From: Zhongshania aquimaris | GTDB lineage: Bacteria > Pseudomonadota > Gammaproteobacteria > Pseudomonadales > Spongiibacteraceae | DNA length: 64,000 bases | NCBI RefSeq assembly: GCF_019312595.1 | Contig: NZ_JAHWDQ010000003.1 | Location: forward strand, 556,914-620,913 | Direction: 5' to 3' | In this document: positions 47,475 to 57,160 of the stretch, piece after piece | How positions within the stretch are numbered: the stretch's first letter is position 1 | How the letters are laid out: every line of letters starts with the position of its first letter | Translations under genes and position numbers: made by a program | The notes under the pieces: model-generated | Told to the model about the DNA's origin: nothing | Databases searched by the model: none | What the model saw: the letters and a program-made list of their open reading frames with translations, nothing else

Positions 47475-48958
47475 TGTTGTGGTTATGTTTAAGGCTACCG
47501 GAGCTGCCGTTAAATGCTATCGGGGAAAACCAGGCCGCGGGGCCACTGGCACTGACTCACAACAATCGTATTGTCATGGCAAATACCGCAGCTCGAGACG
47601 CAGGACTTGCCACCGACATGTCAGTCGCCACTGCAATGAGCTTATGCAGCACGCTAGAACTGCGCTGCCGCGATATGGAGTGTGAACGACGCCAATTAGA
47701 AAATATCGCGCTCTGGGCCTATCGCTTTAGCGGCGATGTCTGCCTCTGCCCACCCAATGCCATATTGCTAGAGCTCAGCGCGTCGCTGCGTTTGTTTAAA
47801 AATCTGGCGCGACTGTATCGCCGATTTATAAGCGCTTTTCGCCGCCGAGGCTTCAATGTGCAACTGGGTATTGCCCACACACCCTTAGCCGCAGAATTAC
47901 TCAGCCACCAAAATCTAAGCCCAGCTAAATTAGTCAATGGCGCCGGTCAGCTACAGCAAGACACATTGCAACAGGCACTGCACAGCTTGCCCACCCCGCT
48001 ATTACCCCTAGCAGCAAAAACCCTAAGCACATTACAAGAAATGGGCTTACACACCCTCGGCAGTATTAAAGCCCTTCCCCGCGCTGGTCTTGAGCGCAGA
48101 TTTGGCAAAGACATTAGCAGCGTGCTCGCTAAGCTAGAGGGCGAACAGACAGATATTCGGCCCAAGTTTATTCCTCCCGAAACCTTTCACGCCCAGCGCC
48201 ACTTTGACGGTGGTCTACACAGCAAACAACAACTGCGTTTTCCGATCTCTGCCCTACTCAGCGAGCTAGAACACTATTTACGTTTACGACAGTGTTTGAA
48301 TCGAGACCTAGGCTGGGAATTTCATTATTTAGACGGCAGTAGAGAACCCTGGTCTTTAGATCTTAGCCACCGCCACTTTGATCGCCGCAGTCTTATAGAA
48401 CTCGTTATGCTGCGACTTGAACGCCTTAGCCTGCAAGGCGCAGTAGAAACTCTCAGCCTCTGCTGCGAGCAATTTATAAGCAACGAGCAGGCAAACGAAC
48501 AATTATTCGACACCGCCAGCAACAGCAAACAACAAGAAAAAGCCGCCCATGTCCTAGATAAACTTCGGCTTAGATTAGGCCCCCATCGCTGCCACCAATT
48601 TAGCTTGCAAGACGCCCACCTTCCCGAATTAAGCTGGGTACTCCGCGACGCCTACGCGCCCAAGCAAAAAAGACCAAATTTAAATACAGCAAAAGAAAAT
48701 GGAGAAAGCACGCACAGCAAATTACTTAGACCCAACTGGCTATGCCATCCACCAGAAGTGATTAAGGAAACCAGCGCAGGACTATATTGGCAGGGAGAAT
48801 TGCAGTTACTACAAGGCCCAGAGCGCTTTGATGGTCAGTGGTGGCAGCAGCGCCAAACCCGCGACTACTATATTGCTCGTCATCAACACGGCGCACTGTG
48901 CTGGATATTTAAAGACTGCCTGAACCGGCGCTGGTATTTACACGGCTTTTTTGGCTAG
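47474..48958 (+). CDS. imuB: Y-family polymerase-like mutasome protein ImuB
   Basis: ImuB is a catalytically dead Y-family relative that links DnaE2 to the beta clamp. The fold order is as in DinB/UmuC (N-terminal palm-finger to about 160, helix-hairpin-helix LQEMGLHTLGSIKALPRAGLERRFG, little finger). The acidic catalytic residues are absent: the first site reads LCLRLPELPL and the second LLELSASLRLF. Length 494 is normal. It is coupled to imuA and dnaE2 by overlap. Confidence 0.92.
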   Translation: MLWLCLRLPELPLNAIGENQAAGPLALTHNNRIVMANTAARDAGLATDMSVATAMSLCSTLELRCRDMECERRQLENIALWAYRFSGDVCLCPPNAILLELSASLRLFKNLARLYRRFISAFRRRGFNVQLGIAHTPLAAELLSHQNLSPAKLVNGAGQLQQDTLQQALHSLPTPLLPLAAKTLSTLQEMGLHTLGSIKALPRAGLERRFGKDISSVLAKLEGEQTDIRPKFIPPETFHAQRHFDGGLHSKQQLRFPISALLSELEHYLRLRQCLNRDLGWEFHYLDGSREPWSLDLSHRHFDRRSLIELVMLRLERLSLQGAVETLSLCCEQFISNEQANEQLFDTASNSKQQEKAAHVLDKLRLRLGPHRCHQFSLQDAHLPELSWVLRDAYAPKQKRPNLNTAKENGESTHSKLLRPNWLCHPPEVIKETSAGLYWQGELQLLQGPERFDGQWWQQRQTRDYYIARHQHGALCWIFKDCLNRRWYLHGFFG

Positions 48959-48962
48959 CGCT

Positions 48963-51900
48963 ATGATGCCTAAAGAATCCACAGCGGCGTCTTATGCCGA
49001 GCTTCACTGCCTAAGTAATTTTAGTTTTTTACGCGGCGCATCTCACCCTCAAGAACTGGTTCAAAAAGCAGCCGAATTAGCTTACCAAGCTATTGCCATC
49101 ACCGATGAATGCTCGCTATCTGGCATTGTGCGCGCCCATCGCGCCAGCAAAGAATACGGCATTAAATTAATTTGCGGCGCAGAGTTTTTCCTCGACGAAG
49201 GTATTCATCTAGTCTTACTCGCGCCTAGCAGGCAAGCCTATACCGAACTTTGCTCACTCATCAGTCGAGCCCGCCTGCACAGCGAAAAGGGAAGTTATCA
49301 ATTAAACCTGGATGATGTACGGCGCTACAGTCAGTACTGCTTAGCTATTTGGATTAACCCCAGCGAAACCGAGCAGCATGTCAGCAAACTCAAACACTAT
49401 TTTACTGATCGACTTTGGCTGGCCATTAGCTTACACAAACAACAGCAAGCCGAGTCTTACTATTTTAAACAGTATCAATTAGCCAATCGCCATCAAATCA
49501 GCATGGTTGCCTGCGGCAATATCCATATGCATTGCCGGCAGCGCAAACCACTGCAAGATGTACTCAGCGCTATTCGTCTTAACACGCCGCTACAAAATCT
49601 TGGCAGCCAAGTAGACATTAACAGCGAGCGCTACCTTAAACCGCTTTCGCTATTGCAGCGGGACTATCCCGCAGACTTACTCAAAGAAAGCGTCGCCATT
49701 GCCGAGCGCTGTACCTTTAACTTAGACGAGCTGTGCTATCAGTATCCCAATGAAGTTGTCCCCAAGCATAAAAGCGCCAGCAAATTCCTGCGGGAAATCA
49801 CCTTGCATGGCGCCAAGCGGCGCTGGCCCACCGGTGTACCCGAACTGGTTAAAAGCTTGCTCGAAAAAGAACTCACCCTCATTGCCGAGTTGAGCTACGA
49901 GCATTATTTTTTAACGGTTTACGATATTGTTCAGTTCGCCCGCAATCGCGGCATTCTCTGCCAGGGCCGAGGCTCGGCAGCCAATTCCGCCGTCTGCTAC
50001 TGTCTGTTCATTACCGAGGTAGACCCTTCCCGTGGACAATTATTATTTGAGCGCTTTATCTCTAGAGAGCGGGACGAGCCACCCGATATTGATGTCGATT
50101 TTGAACACGAGCGCCGCGAAGAAGTTATCCAATATATTTATAAAAAATACGGCCGCCAACACGCCGCCCTCGCCGCCACCATTATTAGTTACCGCCGACG
50201 CAGCGCGGTACGCGATGTTGGCAAAGCACTGGGTATCGACGATTACTTGCTGCAAAAGCTCTCTCGCAATATGGCCTGGTGGGATGACAGCAGCAGCTTC
50301 ACCCAGCGCTTGCAAGAAACCCAGTTCGACACTAGCAGTATAGCCATTCAGCAATTTATGAGTTTGCTCAATGACATTCTGGGTTTTCCCCGTCACCTAT
50401 CCCAGCACGTTGGCGGCTTTGTTATTACCCGCGACCCCATCGCCAGCTTAGTGCCCTTAGAAAATGCCGCCATGCCCGAGCGCACTATTATTCAATGGGA
50501 CAAAGAAGATTTAGAAGCCATGGGCTTAATGAAAATTGATGTGCTGGCACTGGGTATGCTCAGCGCCTTGCGAAAAAGTCTTGGCTATCTCCGTGCGGCG
50601 GGATCGCCAGTTAAGCAACTCAGCGATATTCCCGCCGAAGATGCCGCCACCTATCAAATGCTGTGCACCGCCGACAGCGTGGGTGTATTTCAAATTGAAT
50701 CCCGCGCCCAGATGACAATGCTGCCGCGCTTACAGCCCCGCACCTTTTACGATCTAGTGATACAAATTGCTATTGTCAGACCCGGCCCAATCCAAGGCGG
50801 CATGGTGCACCCCTTTTTACAGCGGCGGCAAGGTTTAGAAAACGTGGAATACGAAAACGACGCGATAGCAAGAGTATTAAAACGCACCCTCGGCGTACCG
50901 GTATTTCAAGAGCAAGTGATTCAACTGGCCATGGTCGCCGCCGATTTTAGCGGTGGCGAAGCCGATCAACTGCGACGCGCTATGGCAAGCTGGGGTAAGA
51001 ATGGCGACTTAATAAAATTTCGCGATAAATTAGTTAACGGTATGCGTAAACGGGGCTATAGCGAAGACTTTGCCGAGCGCCTATTCAGCCAAATGAAGGG
51101 CTTTGGTGCCTATGGGTTTCCAGAATCCCACTCCGCCAGCTTTGCCTTACTTGCCTACGCCTCGGCCTGGCTTAAATGCCATCACCCCGCCGCCTTTTAC
51201 TGTGGCTTATTAAACAGCCAGCCCATGGGGTTTTATGCCCCCTCGCAACTCATACAAGATGCCCGCCGTCACAGTATAGATGTGCGCCCCATCTGCATTA
51301 ACCACAGCGACTGGGACCACACACTTGAGGGCGACCCCGCTAGCCCAGCCTTACGTCTTGGCTTGCGCCTAGTTAAAGGCTTTAGCCAACACAGCGCCGA
51401 TCAACTCTGCCAAGCCCGACAAAAGGCCTTATTTCATAGCATCGACGACTTCTGCAGCCGCCTCAATATGGCAAAACAATACTGGCAACAATTAGTGCAG
51501 GCTGATGCGTTTCACTGCTTTGATTTACATCGCTACCAAAGTCTCTGGGAAATCAGTGCATGGCAAACCGCTACTCCTCTGGGTGATTTACAGCCAGCGC
51601 ACAGTGACCATATTCAACTCGCAGCGCCGGTCGAAACCGAAGAAGTGCTCAGTGATTATCGCCATACTGGTCTCAGTCTGCGACGCCACCCCGCCGCCTT
51701 ACTACGCGCGCATAAGGCATTTAAAAACTGTGTTCCCGCAGATCAATTAAAACAGATTGATGACGGCAGATTTATTCGGCTTTACGGTTTGGTGAGTTGC
51801 CGGCAGCGACCCGGCACAGCCTCCGGCGTGATGTTTCTTACCCTAGAAGACGAAACCGGCAACAGCAATATTATTGTGTGGCCGGCAGTGCAAGAGCGCT

Positions 51901-52061
51901 GTAAAAAGGCGCTGCTGCAAGGCCGTATTATTATGGTTAAAGGCTGCGTGCAAAAAGCAGTGGCGGGCAATGCCAGCCCCGTTATTCATATCGTGGCATT
52001 TAGCATTGAAAGCTACGACCACCTTATGAGTATCAACAGCGCGTCTCACGACTTTCATTGA
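48963..52061 (+). CDS. dnaE2: Error-prone DNA polymerase DnaE2 (ImuC)
   Basis: This is an SOS-induced C-family polymerase for lesion bypass. An N-terminal PHP domain (AELHCLSNFSFLRGASHP) is followed by the palm with catalytic Asp in DEPPDIDVDFEHERREEVIQ. Fingers and HhH motifs follow, then a C-terminal OB fold (LYGLVSCRQRPGTASGVMFLTLEDE). The residue count, about 1032, is typical of DnaE2 rather than DnaE1 (about 1160). I place the start at ATG 48963; a TTG at 48951 opens the frame earlier and overlaps imuB. Confidence 0.95.
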   Translation: MMPKESTAASYAELHCLSNFSFLRGASHPQELVQKAAELAYQAIAITDECSLSGIVRAHRASKEYGIKLICGAEFFLDEGIHLVLLAPSRQAYTELCSLISRARLHSEKGSYQLNLDDVRRYSQYCLAIWINPSETEQHVSKLKHYFTDRLWLAISLHKQQQAESYYFKQYQLANRHQISMVACGNIHMHCRQRKPLQDVLSAIRLNTPLQNLGSQVDINSERYLKPLSLLQRDYPADLLKESVAIAERCTFNLDELCYQYPNEVVPKHKSASKFLREITLHGAKRRWPTGVPELVKSLLEKELTLIAELSYEHYFLTVYDIVQFARNRGILCQGRGSAANSAVCYCLFITEVDPSRGQLLFERFISRERDEPPDIDVDFEHERREEVIQYIYKKYGRQHAALAATIISYRRRSAVRDVGKALGIDDYLLQKLSRNMAWWDDSSSFTQRLQETQFDTSSIAIQQFMSLLNDILGFPRHLSQHVGGFVITRDPIASLVPLENAAMPERTIIQWDKEDLEAMGLMKIDVLALGMLSALRKSLGYLRAAGSPVKQLSDIPAEDAATYQMLCTADSVGVFQIESRAQMTMLPRLQPRTFYDLVIQIAIVRPGPIQGGMVHPFLQRRQGLENVEYENDAIARVLKRTLGVPVFQEQVIQLAMVAADFSGGEADQLRRAMASWGKNGDLIKFRDKLVNGMRKRGYSEDFAERLFSQMKGFGAYGFPESHSASFALLAYASAWLKCHHPAAFYCGLLNSQPMGFYAPSQLIQDARRHSIDVRPICINHSDWDHTLEGDPASPALRLGLRLVKGFSQHSADQLCQARQKALFHSIDDFCSRLNMAKQYWQQLVQADAFHCFDLHRYQSLWEISAWQTATPLGDLQPAHSDHIQLAAPVETEEVLSDYRHTGLSLRRHPAALLRAHKAFKNCVPADQLKQIDDGRFIRLYGLVSCRQRPGTASGVMFLTLEDETGNSNIIVWPAVQERCKKALLQGRIIMVKGCVQKAVAGNASPVIHIVAFSIESYDHLMSINSASHDFH

Positions 52062-52068
52062 ATACGGT

Positions 52069-53517
52069 TTAAAGCTCCTCTGCGCGCTGCATTAAACGAT
52101 AATAAATATGAACCGCATCCATAAAGCTTTCCACCGAAACCCGCTCATTGCTGCCATGCATACCCGCCAATTCCTCCGGCCCCACTTCTAAACCAAGAAA
52201 GCGGTAACTCGCATCCGCAATTGCTTCAAAATGACGCGCGTCAGTTGCACCTACAACTAAACGAGGTGCCACCGCCGTGTCGGGGCGTCGCTGGCGAATG
52301 ACTTCACTCAAAACGCGATAGCCACCGGAATCCACTGGCGCAACCTTTGACGGATTGTTAGCAAAATCACTGTACGGCGACACCGTAATTTGCGGGTCAT
52401 CAATAACGCGATTTACATAGGCCGTGACCGACTCGACGGTGTCACCGGGTAAAATCCTAAAATTAACCACGGCGGTAGCGCTGAGCGGCAAGACATTGTC
52501 TTTTACACTCGCGCTCATCATCGTTGCAGCGGTGGTAGTACGGATCCCCGCATTGGCCGCCGGAATTTGCGACATCATATTTTCTGCCAAAGGTTCTAAG
52601 AGCCAGAGGTTTGCAAACACGAGGCGCTGAATAAAAGGGGCTTTTGATCCCAAGGCCTGCAAGGTGTCGCGGGTAAAACTGAGATCCGCCGGAAAAGGGT
52701 TCTCCTCAAGGCGAGCAATGGCTTTCGCCACTCGCCCCAAGGCCGTGTGAGTGGGGGGCATAGAGGCGTGACCGCCCTCTCCCTGCGCACTGATTTTTAA
52801 ACTGACATAGCCTTTTTCAGCGGGGCCGACAAGCGCGACACGGCCTTCAACACCGGGCATTAACCCCTTGGTAACAAAGCCCCCCTCGTCTAATAAAAAG
52901 CCAAGACGCTCATTGCGTTGCGCCAGCGCGGCGGCAATCTCTTTTGCCCCCTCACCGCCAATTTCCTCGTCGTGACCAAAGGCTAAATAAATCGTTCGCG
53001 CTGGGACAAAACCCTCCGACAGCAAACGTTCGGCAGACTCCAAGATGCTAATTAAGCTGCCCTTATCATCAAGTGCACCGCGCCCCCAAATAAAGCCGTC
53101 GGCCACCGTGCCAGCAAAGGGCGGATAGCGCCAAGACGACTCACTTCCAGGAATTACTGGCACCACATCTTGGTGCGCCAAAAACAAAATAGGTGATTGA
53201 CTACCCGTGCCAGCCCAGCGCAACAACAAAGAGTGTCCAGCTATAACTTCTACGTCTAACTCGCTAAACACACGAGGATAACGCGTCGCCAAGTACTGAT
53301 GAAAGGCGGTAAATGCGTCGGTATTAAGTGGGCGACCATCGCCCTCTGATATTGTCGGTATCCGTATCGCCCCAGCAAGACTTTCCATCGCCCTAGCTTC
53401 ATCCCAGGTAATAGGCGCAAGCGCATCTACGTTGGGCTGCTCCACACCAAACAACAGACCGCGAATCACCACCACAGCAATGATCACAAGGACGACACTA
53501 GCAAATAACTTCTTCAT
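52069..53517 (-). CDS. M20-family metallopeptidase, membrane-anchored or secreted
   Basis: This zinc peptidase of the carboxypeptidase PM20D1/CPS1-like branch has 482 residues. An N-terminal hydrophobic segment (about 4-22) can act as signal or anchor. Metal ligands are in FLAHQDVVPV (His, Asp), WGRGALDDKG (Asp), GHDEEIGG (catalytic Glu pair) and the C-terminal GMHGSNERV. A dimerisation domain lies between. It starts 11 bases after the TonB receptor gene ends, so the two are one operon. Substrate unknown. Confidence 0.9.
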   Translation of the reverse strand: MKKLFASVVLVIIAVVVIRGLLFGVEQPNVDALAPITWDEARAMESLAGAIRIPTISEGDGRPLNTDAFTAFHQYLATRYPRVFSELDVEVIAGHSLLLRWAGTGSQSPILFLAHQDVVPVIPGSESSWRYPPFAGTVADGFIWGRGALDDKGSLISILESAERLLSEGFVPARTIYLAFGHDEEIGGEGAKEIAAALAQRNERLGFLLDEGGFVTKGLMPGVEGRVALVGPAEKGYVSLKISAQGEGGHASMPPTHTALGRVAKAIARLEENPFPADLSFTRDTLQALGSKAPFIQRLVFANLWLLEPLAENMMSQIPAANAGIRTTTAATMMSASVKDNVLPLSATAVVNFRILPGDTVESVTAYVNRVIDDPQITVSPYSDFANNPSKVAPVDSGGYRVLSEVIRQRRPDTAVAPRLVVGATDARHFEAIADASYRFLGLEVGPEELAGMHGSNERVSVESFMDAVHIYYRLMQRAEEL

Positions 53518-53528
53518 TTCATCACGCC

Positions 53529-56057
53529 TTATTGAAAGCGGTAGTTCATTTCAACACCAAACTGTCGCGGAGAACCCGGCACACGATTAGCCACACCGAT
53601 AACACTGGTCACCGCAATACCACCAACAAAGTAAGATGCATCTTTAAGATTATTAACATAGCCTGAAAAGCTCAGCTGCTCGCTGACATCCCATAGAACC
53701 CGCGCATTAAAGGTTTCGTACTGAGCGATAAACGAACTGTCGTAGTCAGCGCTGAGGTAATCGGTGCCAATAAAAATTTCATCCGAATAATAATACTGAA
53801 GACTGGGTACAATTCTGCCGATGGGACTCTGCCAATCGTATTGCACCACCATACCCCTAACGTTTTGCGGTACTTGCGGAAATGCCTCGCCGCTTCGGTC
53901 AACCACGGCAAAGCCGTCTGCCGTATTGGTGCCCAAGTCATACTCGATAAAATCACCATCGGTATAACCGGCATTGGCATTAATCGTCCAATTGCCAAGC
54001 AAAGCAGTAAGCTCAATTTCAAAACCGTCTACCACGGCCTTACCCGCATTACCGGTAAATTGCACAACTTCTGTATTAGTACTACCACGCTCATAAAGCG
54101 CGACCTGCAAATCGGTGTAATCTAATTGATACACAGCCACATTGAATCGTAAACGCTGATCAAGCGCGTCTATTTTTATACCAAACTCAGTGTTGCGAAC
54201 TTGCTCGGGATCAAACTGTTGAAGCACCGAGCCCGTTTGCGTAGAACGCACATCAAGCCCGCCGGATTTAAAGCCGTCGCTCAACGTAAAGTAAGCAATT
54301 AAGCTATCAAAATTAAGGGTATCGGCAAGCGATTCCGGGGCTATAAAGTTAGCGGTAAACAGCGGCGTAAACTCAGAGAAAGTCGTGTTTCCTTTAATCG
54401 ATGGCAAAAACACCAAGGGAACATCTGGCGCCTCATAGGCGAAATACTGCCCCCTACTCACAGGACTATATATGCCGTCCATTAAATGTACCACTGGCAG
54501 CAAAATTGCCGGATTAGACCCAATTTGCGCATTTAGGCGATTTGCATATTCATCGTAATCAGGCACGATCATGGTGTGAACGGCGCTGCGCTCTTCTTCC
54601 GTATAGCGCAGCCCCAACGTCAGTTGTAGCCAGTGATTAACATCCCACGAAGCCTGGGCAAAAATGGCCCGCGTTTCATTTTCATAATCTGCCAACGACG
54701 CAGTATTCGCCTGCACCGGCAGCAATAACTCCGGTGGAATCGGCAACGGCAAACCTAGTGCAGCGCCGCCGGGAATACCGACCAAGCCCTTATCCCCCAC
54801 GTCGGTGCCATCAAGGGTATTGTTCAGTTCTTCGCGGGCGTAAAAAACACCAAAGGTAAGATTAAGGGTGTCATCCAACAAACTACCGTTAAACTTGAGT
54901 TCTTGCGTAAACTGGTTTCGATCTGCACTCGGCGCACTTATACCGCCCGCCTGAAATACAAAATTCCCCGCATTAGAACCCACCCCAACACCCTCAACCG
55001 AGGAGCCGTCAGAGTCACCACTGATACGGATATTATCTTGGAAGGCGATACTCGTCACACTCTCCATATCAAAGCCAAACACAGGCATACGAAGCGTTAA
55101 TGCATGCATCTGATTATCTATTGCATAAACCGCATCTTGATCGTTTTGACTCACTTTAAAGTGGTCGGCCAGCGCCGTGCTATCGTCGCAGGCTTGCTGT
55201 AGATTTTCGCCACCGCTACCCCGATAAACCCCCTGGGTTAAAATCGCACCGCTGTTTTGGAAGCGGCAACTATAGGGTGTGCCGCGCTCATCGATCCGGC
55301 TTAGAAAACTAAACACATCAACTTCGATAGTGTCAGTGGCGTACCAAATGGTGCGCTGAGACAGCGCCAGTCTGTCTTCGTCGAATAAATTATGACTGGA
55401 GTTCACATTATCGATATAGCCATCACTGCGTTTAGAGTTCACAGCAAAGCGCGTGCTTATCGCGTCATTCGCCCAGGGAATATTTGCAGTTAATTTACCG
55501 TCTTTACGCCCGTAGCTTCCGGCGGTGACACGCAACTCAACTTCCACGGCATCGGCATTCGGCCGCTTAGAATCCACCAATAAAGCGCCGCCAATATTGT
55601 TCTTACCAAACAAGGTGCCCTGCGGCCCCCTCAATACCTGAATATTCGCCACATCCACCGCATCGAGCAACTGCGCATCGGAGCGAGGGACATAAACCCC
55701 ATTTAAATACACCCCAACGCCGGGATCTAAAACCGGGTTACCCGAACGCTGACCAATGCCGCGAATAAATATAGCTGGCGCTTTATAGTTAGTTTGAGAA
55801 AACTGCAAACTAGGGCTGAGGGTCTCAACGTCGGCGATAGAACTCACCCCCATAGCATCGAGATAGTCAGCACTTAAGGCGGTAATCGCCAAGGGAGTCT
55901 CCTGCAAACCCTCTTCCCTGCGCCGGGCCGTGACCACCACCTCCTCGAGTACGGCCTTTGGCTTGCCATTCAGCGCCTGCGCATTGGCTAGGGGCGCTAA
56001 AGCAAACGCTGACAACACCGACATACCGTAGTAGACAAAACGGGACTTCGAGACCAT
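53529..56057 (-). CDS. TonB-dependent outer-membrane receptor
   Basis: This 842-residue receptor has a signal peptide (to about LANAQA), a TonB box-like LEEVVVTARRREEGLQETPLAITAL, a plug domain (to about 170, ending RGPQGTLFGKNNIGGALLVDSK) and a 22-strand barrel that ends in QFGVEMNYRFQ with the terminal aromatic. It belongs to the FecA/BtuB-like large family; the substrate cannot be read. A Shine-Dalgarno AGGAAGAG precedes the ATG. It is followed by the M20 peptidase, which may process imported material. Confidence 0.93.
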   Translation of the reverse strand: MVSKSRFVYYGMSVLSAFALAPLANAQALNGKPKAVLEEVVVTARRREEGLQETPLAITALSADYLDAMGVSSIADVETLSPSLQFSQTNYKAPAIFIRGIGQRSGNPVLDPGVGVYLNGVYVPRSDAQLLDAVDVANIQVLRGPQGTLFGKNNIGGALLVDSKRPNADAVEVELRVTAGSYGRKDGKLTANIPWANDAISTRFAVNSKRSDGYIDNVNSSHNLFDEDRLALSQRTIWYATDTIEVDVFSFLSRIDERGTPYSCRFQNSGAILTQGVYRGSGGENLQQACDDSTALADHFKVSQNDQDAVYAIDNQMHALTLRMPVFGFDMESVTSIAFQDNIRISGDSDGSSVEGVGVGSNAGNFVFQAGGISAPSADRNQFTQELKFNGSLLDDTLNLTFGVFYAREELNNTLDGTDVGDKGLVGIPGGAALGLPLPIPPELLLPVQANTASLADYENETRAIFAQASWDVNHWLQLTLGLRYTEEERSAVHTMIVPDYDEYANRLNAQIGSNPAILLPVVHLMDGIYSPVSRGQYFAYEAPDVPLVFLPSIKGNTTFSEFTPLFTANFIAPESLADTLNFDSLIAYFTLSDGFKSGGLDVRSTQTGSVLQQFDPEQVRNTEFGIKIDALDQRLRFNVAVYQLDYTDLQVALYERGSTNTEVVQFTGNAGKAVVDGFEIELTALLGNWTINANAGYTDGDFIEYDLGTNTADGFAVVDRSGEAFPQVPQNVRGMVVQYDWQSPIGRIVPSLQYYYSDEIFIGTDYLSADYDSSFIAQYETFNARVLWDVSEQLSFSGYVNNLKDASYFVGGIAVTSVIGVANRVPGSPRQFGVEMNYRFQ

Positions 56058-56388
56058 AACTCTTCCTCACTGCGCAGTTTATTATTATCGTTAAACTATC
56101 GTATCGCGTTACGAGGCATTAACCAAAAACTTTAGAACTCCTCAATATCACAACAGCGTCACTGACATAGTTATCCAAGCAATGCTGAGGTTACGATGAG
56201 TGTCGACTTGCCCATCAATAGTTTGCTTTGACAAACTGATAGTAAAAATACGGGATGGCTACTGCAGCTAAGGTAATTGGCAGGCGAACAGAAATCTCGA
56301 ATCGGATGGAGGTTGGTGGATTTTTTTCACTGCCTCAACGCCTCAAACAGCTGTGCGTTTTTTGCATCAGCTGCTTTGATTTGTTAAA
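56058..56388. other. Intergenic region between the TonB receptor and yoeB
   Basis: No gene is seen in these 331 bases. Near the receptor start there is an inverted AGTTTA/TAAACT (about 56076-56097) that could be part of its control region. The stretch next to yoeB shows no terminator that I can defend. Confidence 0.4.
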
Positions 56389-56655
56389 TCATTTTTCATA
56401 GTGATACCGACAGGAAATTATAGTTAGTTGCTTATTATCAATAACGTAAACTAGCCGGTTTGTATCATCGATCCTGCGGGACCAAAAACCTGCAAGGTTT
56501 TCTTTTAATGGTTCAGGTTTACCAATACCTTCAAACGGACTTCGTTGGGTGTCGATTATTAGCTTGTTTATGCGCTTGAGAGTCTTTTTGTCTTGGCTTT
56601 GCCAATACACATAATCTGACCAAGCTTCCTTGGTCCAAGTTAATAGCTCAATCAT
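56389..56655 (-). CDS. yoeB: YoeB toxin (Txe/YoeB family)
   Basis: This ribosome-dependent mRNA endonuclease has 88 residues. It has a RelE-like fold with WTKEAWSDYVYWQSQDKKTLKRIN, the PFEGIGKPEPLKENLAGFWSRRI centre and the C-terminal ISCRYHYEK. The latter carries the catalytic-type His-Tyr ending known from E. coli YoeB. Its start overlaps the antitoxin gene by eight bases, the standard coupling. Confidence 0.95.
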   Translation of the reverse strand: MIELLTWTKEAWSDYVYWQSQDKKTLKRINKLIIDTQRSPFEGIGKPEPLKENLAGFWSRRIDDTNRLVYVIDNKQLTIISCRYHYEK

Positions 56656-56902
56656 CGGTCAGACTATGCTTTTGGACTTTGCCCGCTCGATACTGTTTGA
56701 TGGACTTATTGAGATGAGCGGCGTTTGCTGGGCTTTTAAGCAAATGGACGGTTTCCATGAGACCATTGAATTGGTCGAGAGACATAACAACAGCATCATC
56801 GGCGTCCCGCCGGGCGATTATTGTGTAATCTGCATCGCTAACCACTTGATCTAGAATGCTTTTCAGGCGGCTCCGAGCATCTGAGAAATTTACTACTTTC
56901 AT
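56648..56902 (-). CDS. yefM: YefM antitoxin (Phd/YefM family)
   Basis: This 84-residue antitoxin binds YoeB and represses its own promoter. The N-terminal DNA-binding half reads MKVVNFSDARSRLKSILDQV; then DADYTIIARRDADDAVVMSLDQFNGLMET, and a disordered charged tail that wraps the toxin (KSIKQYRAGKVQKHSLTDD). Tandem operators lie directly upstream. Confidence 0.95.
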   Translation of the reverse strand: MKVVNFSDARSRLKSILDQVVSDADYTIIARRDADDAVVMSLDQFNGLMETVHLLKSPANAAHLNKSIKQYRAGKVQKHSLTDD

Positions 56903-56916
56903 TGGGGTTACACCTA

Positions 56917-56965
56917 CTTGTACAGAATATCGTGCAAGTATAACTTGTACAATAAATTGTGCAAG
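56917..56965 (-). promoter_or_regulatory. Tandem palindromic operators of yefM-yoeB
   Basis: Two 22-base imperfect palindromes with ends CTTGTACA and GTGCAAG lie at 56917-56938 and 56944-56965, separated by five bases. They sit 15 bases before the yefM start. YefM-YoeB complexes are known to bind paired TGTACA-type palindromes, so these are likely autorepression sites. Confidence 0.8.
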
Positions 56966-57105
56966 TGTCAGTGTGCAGAAGATTTAACGCCCGCAACAGC
57001 GGGAATTTAGGAGTGCTAGCGAGTAAATTTTCCGACTGATTACGCTTGTCACACTCTCAAAAGAGACCGCTTAGTCGCCAATTGAAGCCGCCTATGGCCG
57101 GGGGC

Positions 57106-57148
57106 TTGACCACGCAAATTCAACTGGTATGATCAGTTGACCAGATCA
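57106..57148 (+). promoter_or_regulatory. Promoter and operator of the FadR-type regulator
   Basis: TTGACC (57106-57111), a 16-base spacer with TGG, and TATGAT (57128-57133) form an extended -10 promoter. A 19-base quasi-palindrome TGATC...GATCA (57130-57148) overlaps the -10, and TGGT/ACCA half-sites lie at its flanks. This suggests the GntR/FadR-family product represses its own gene. Confidence 0.6.
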
Positions 57149-57160
57149 AGTGGCGCCATT

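Noticed and set aside
56230..56260. TTGACA on the plus strand as a promoter
   Set aside because: No fitting -10 at 15-19 bases and no plus-strand gene follows.
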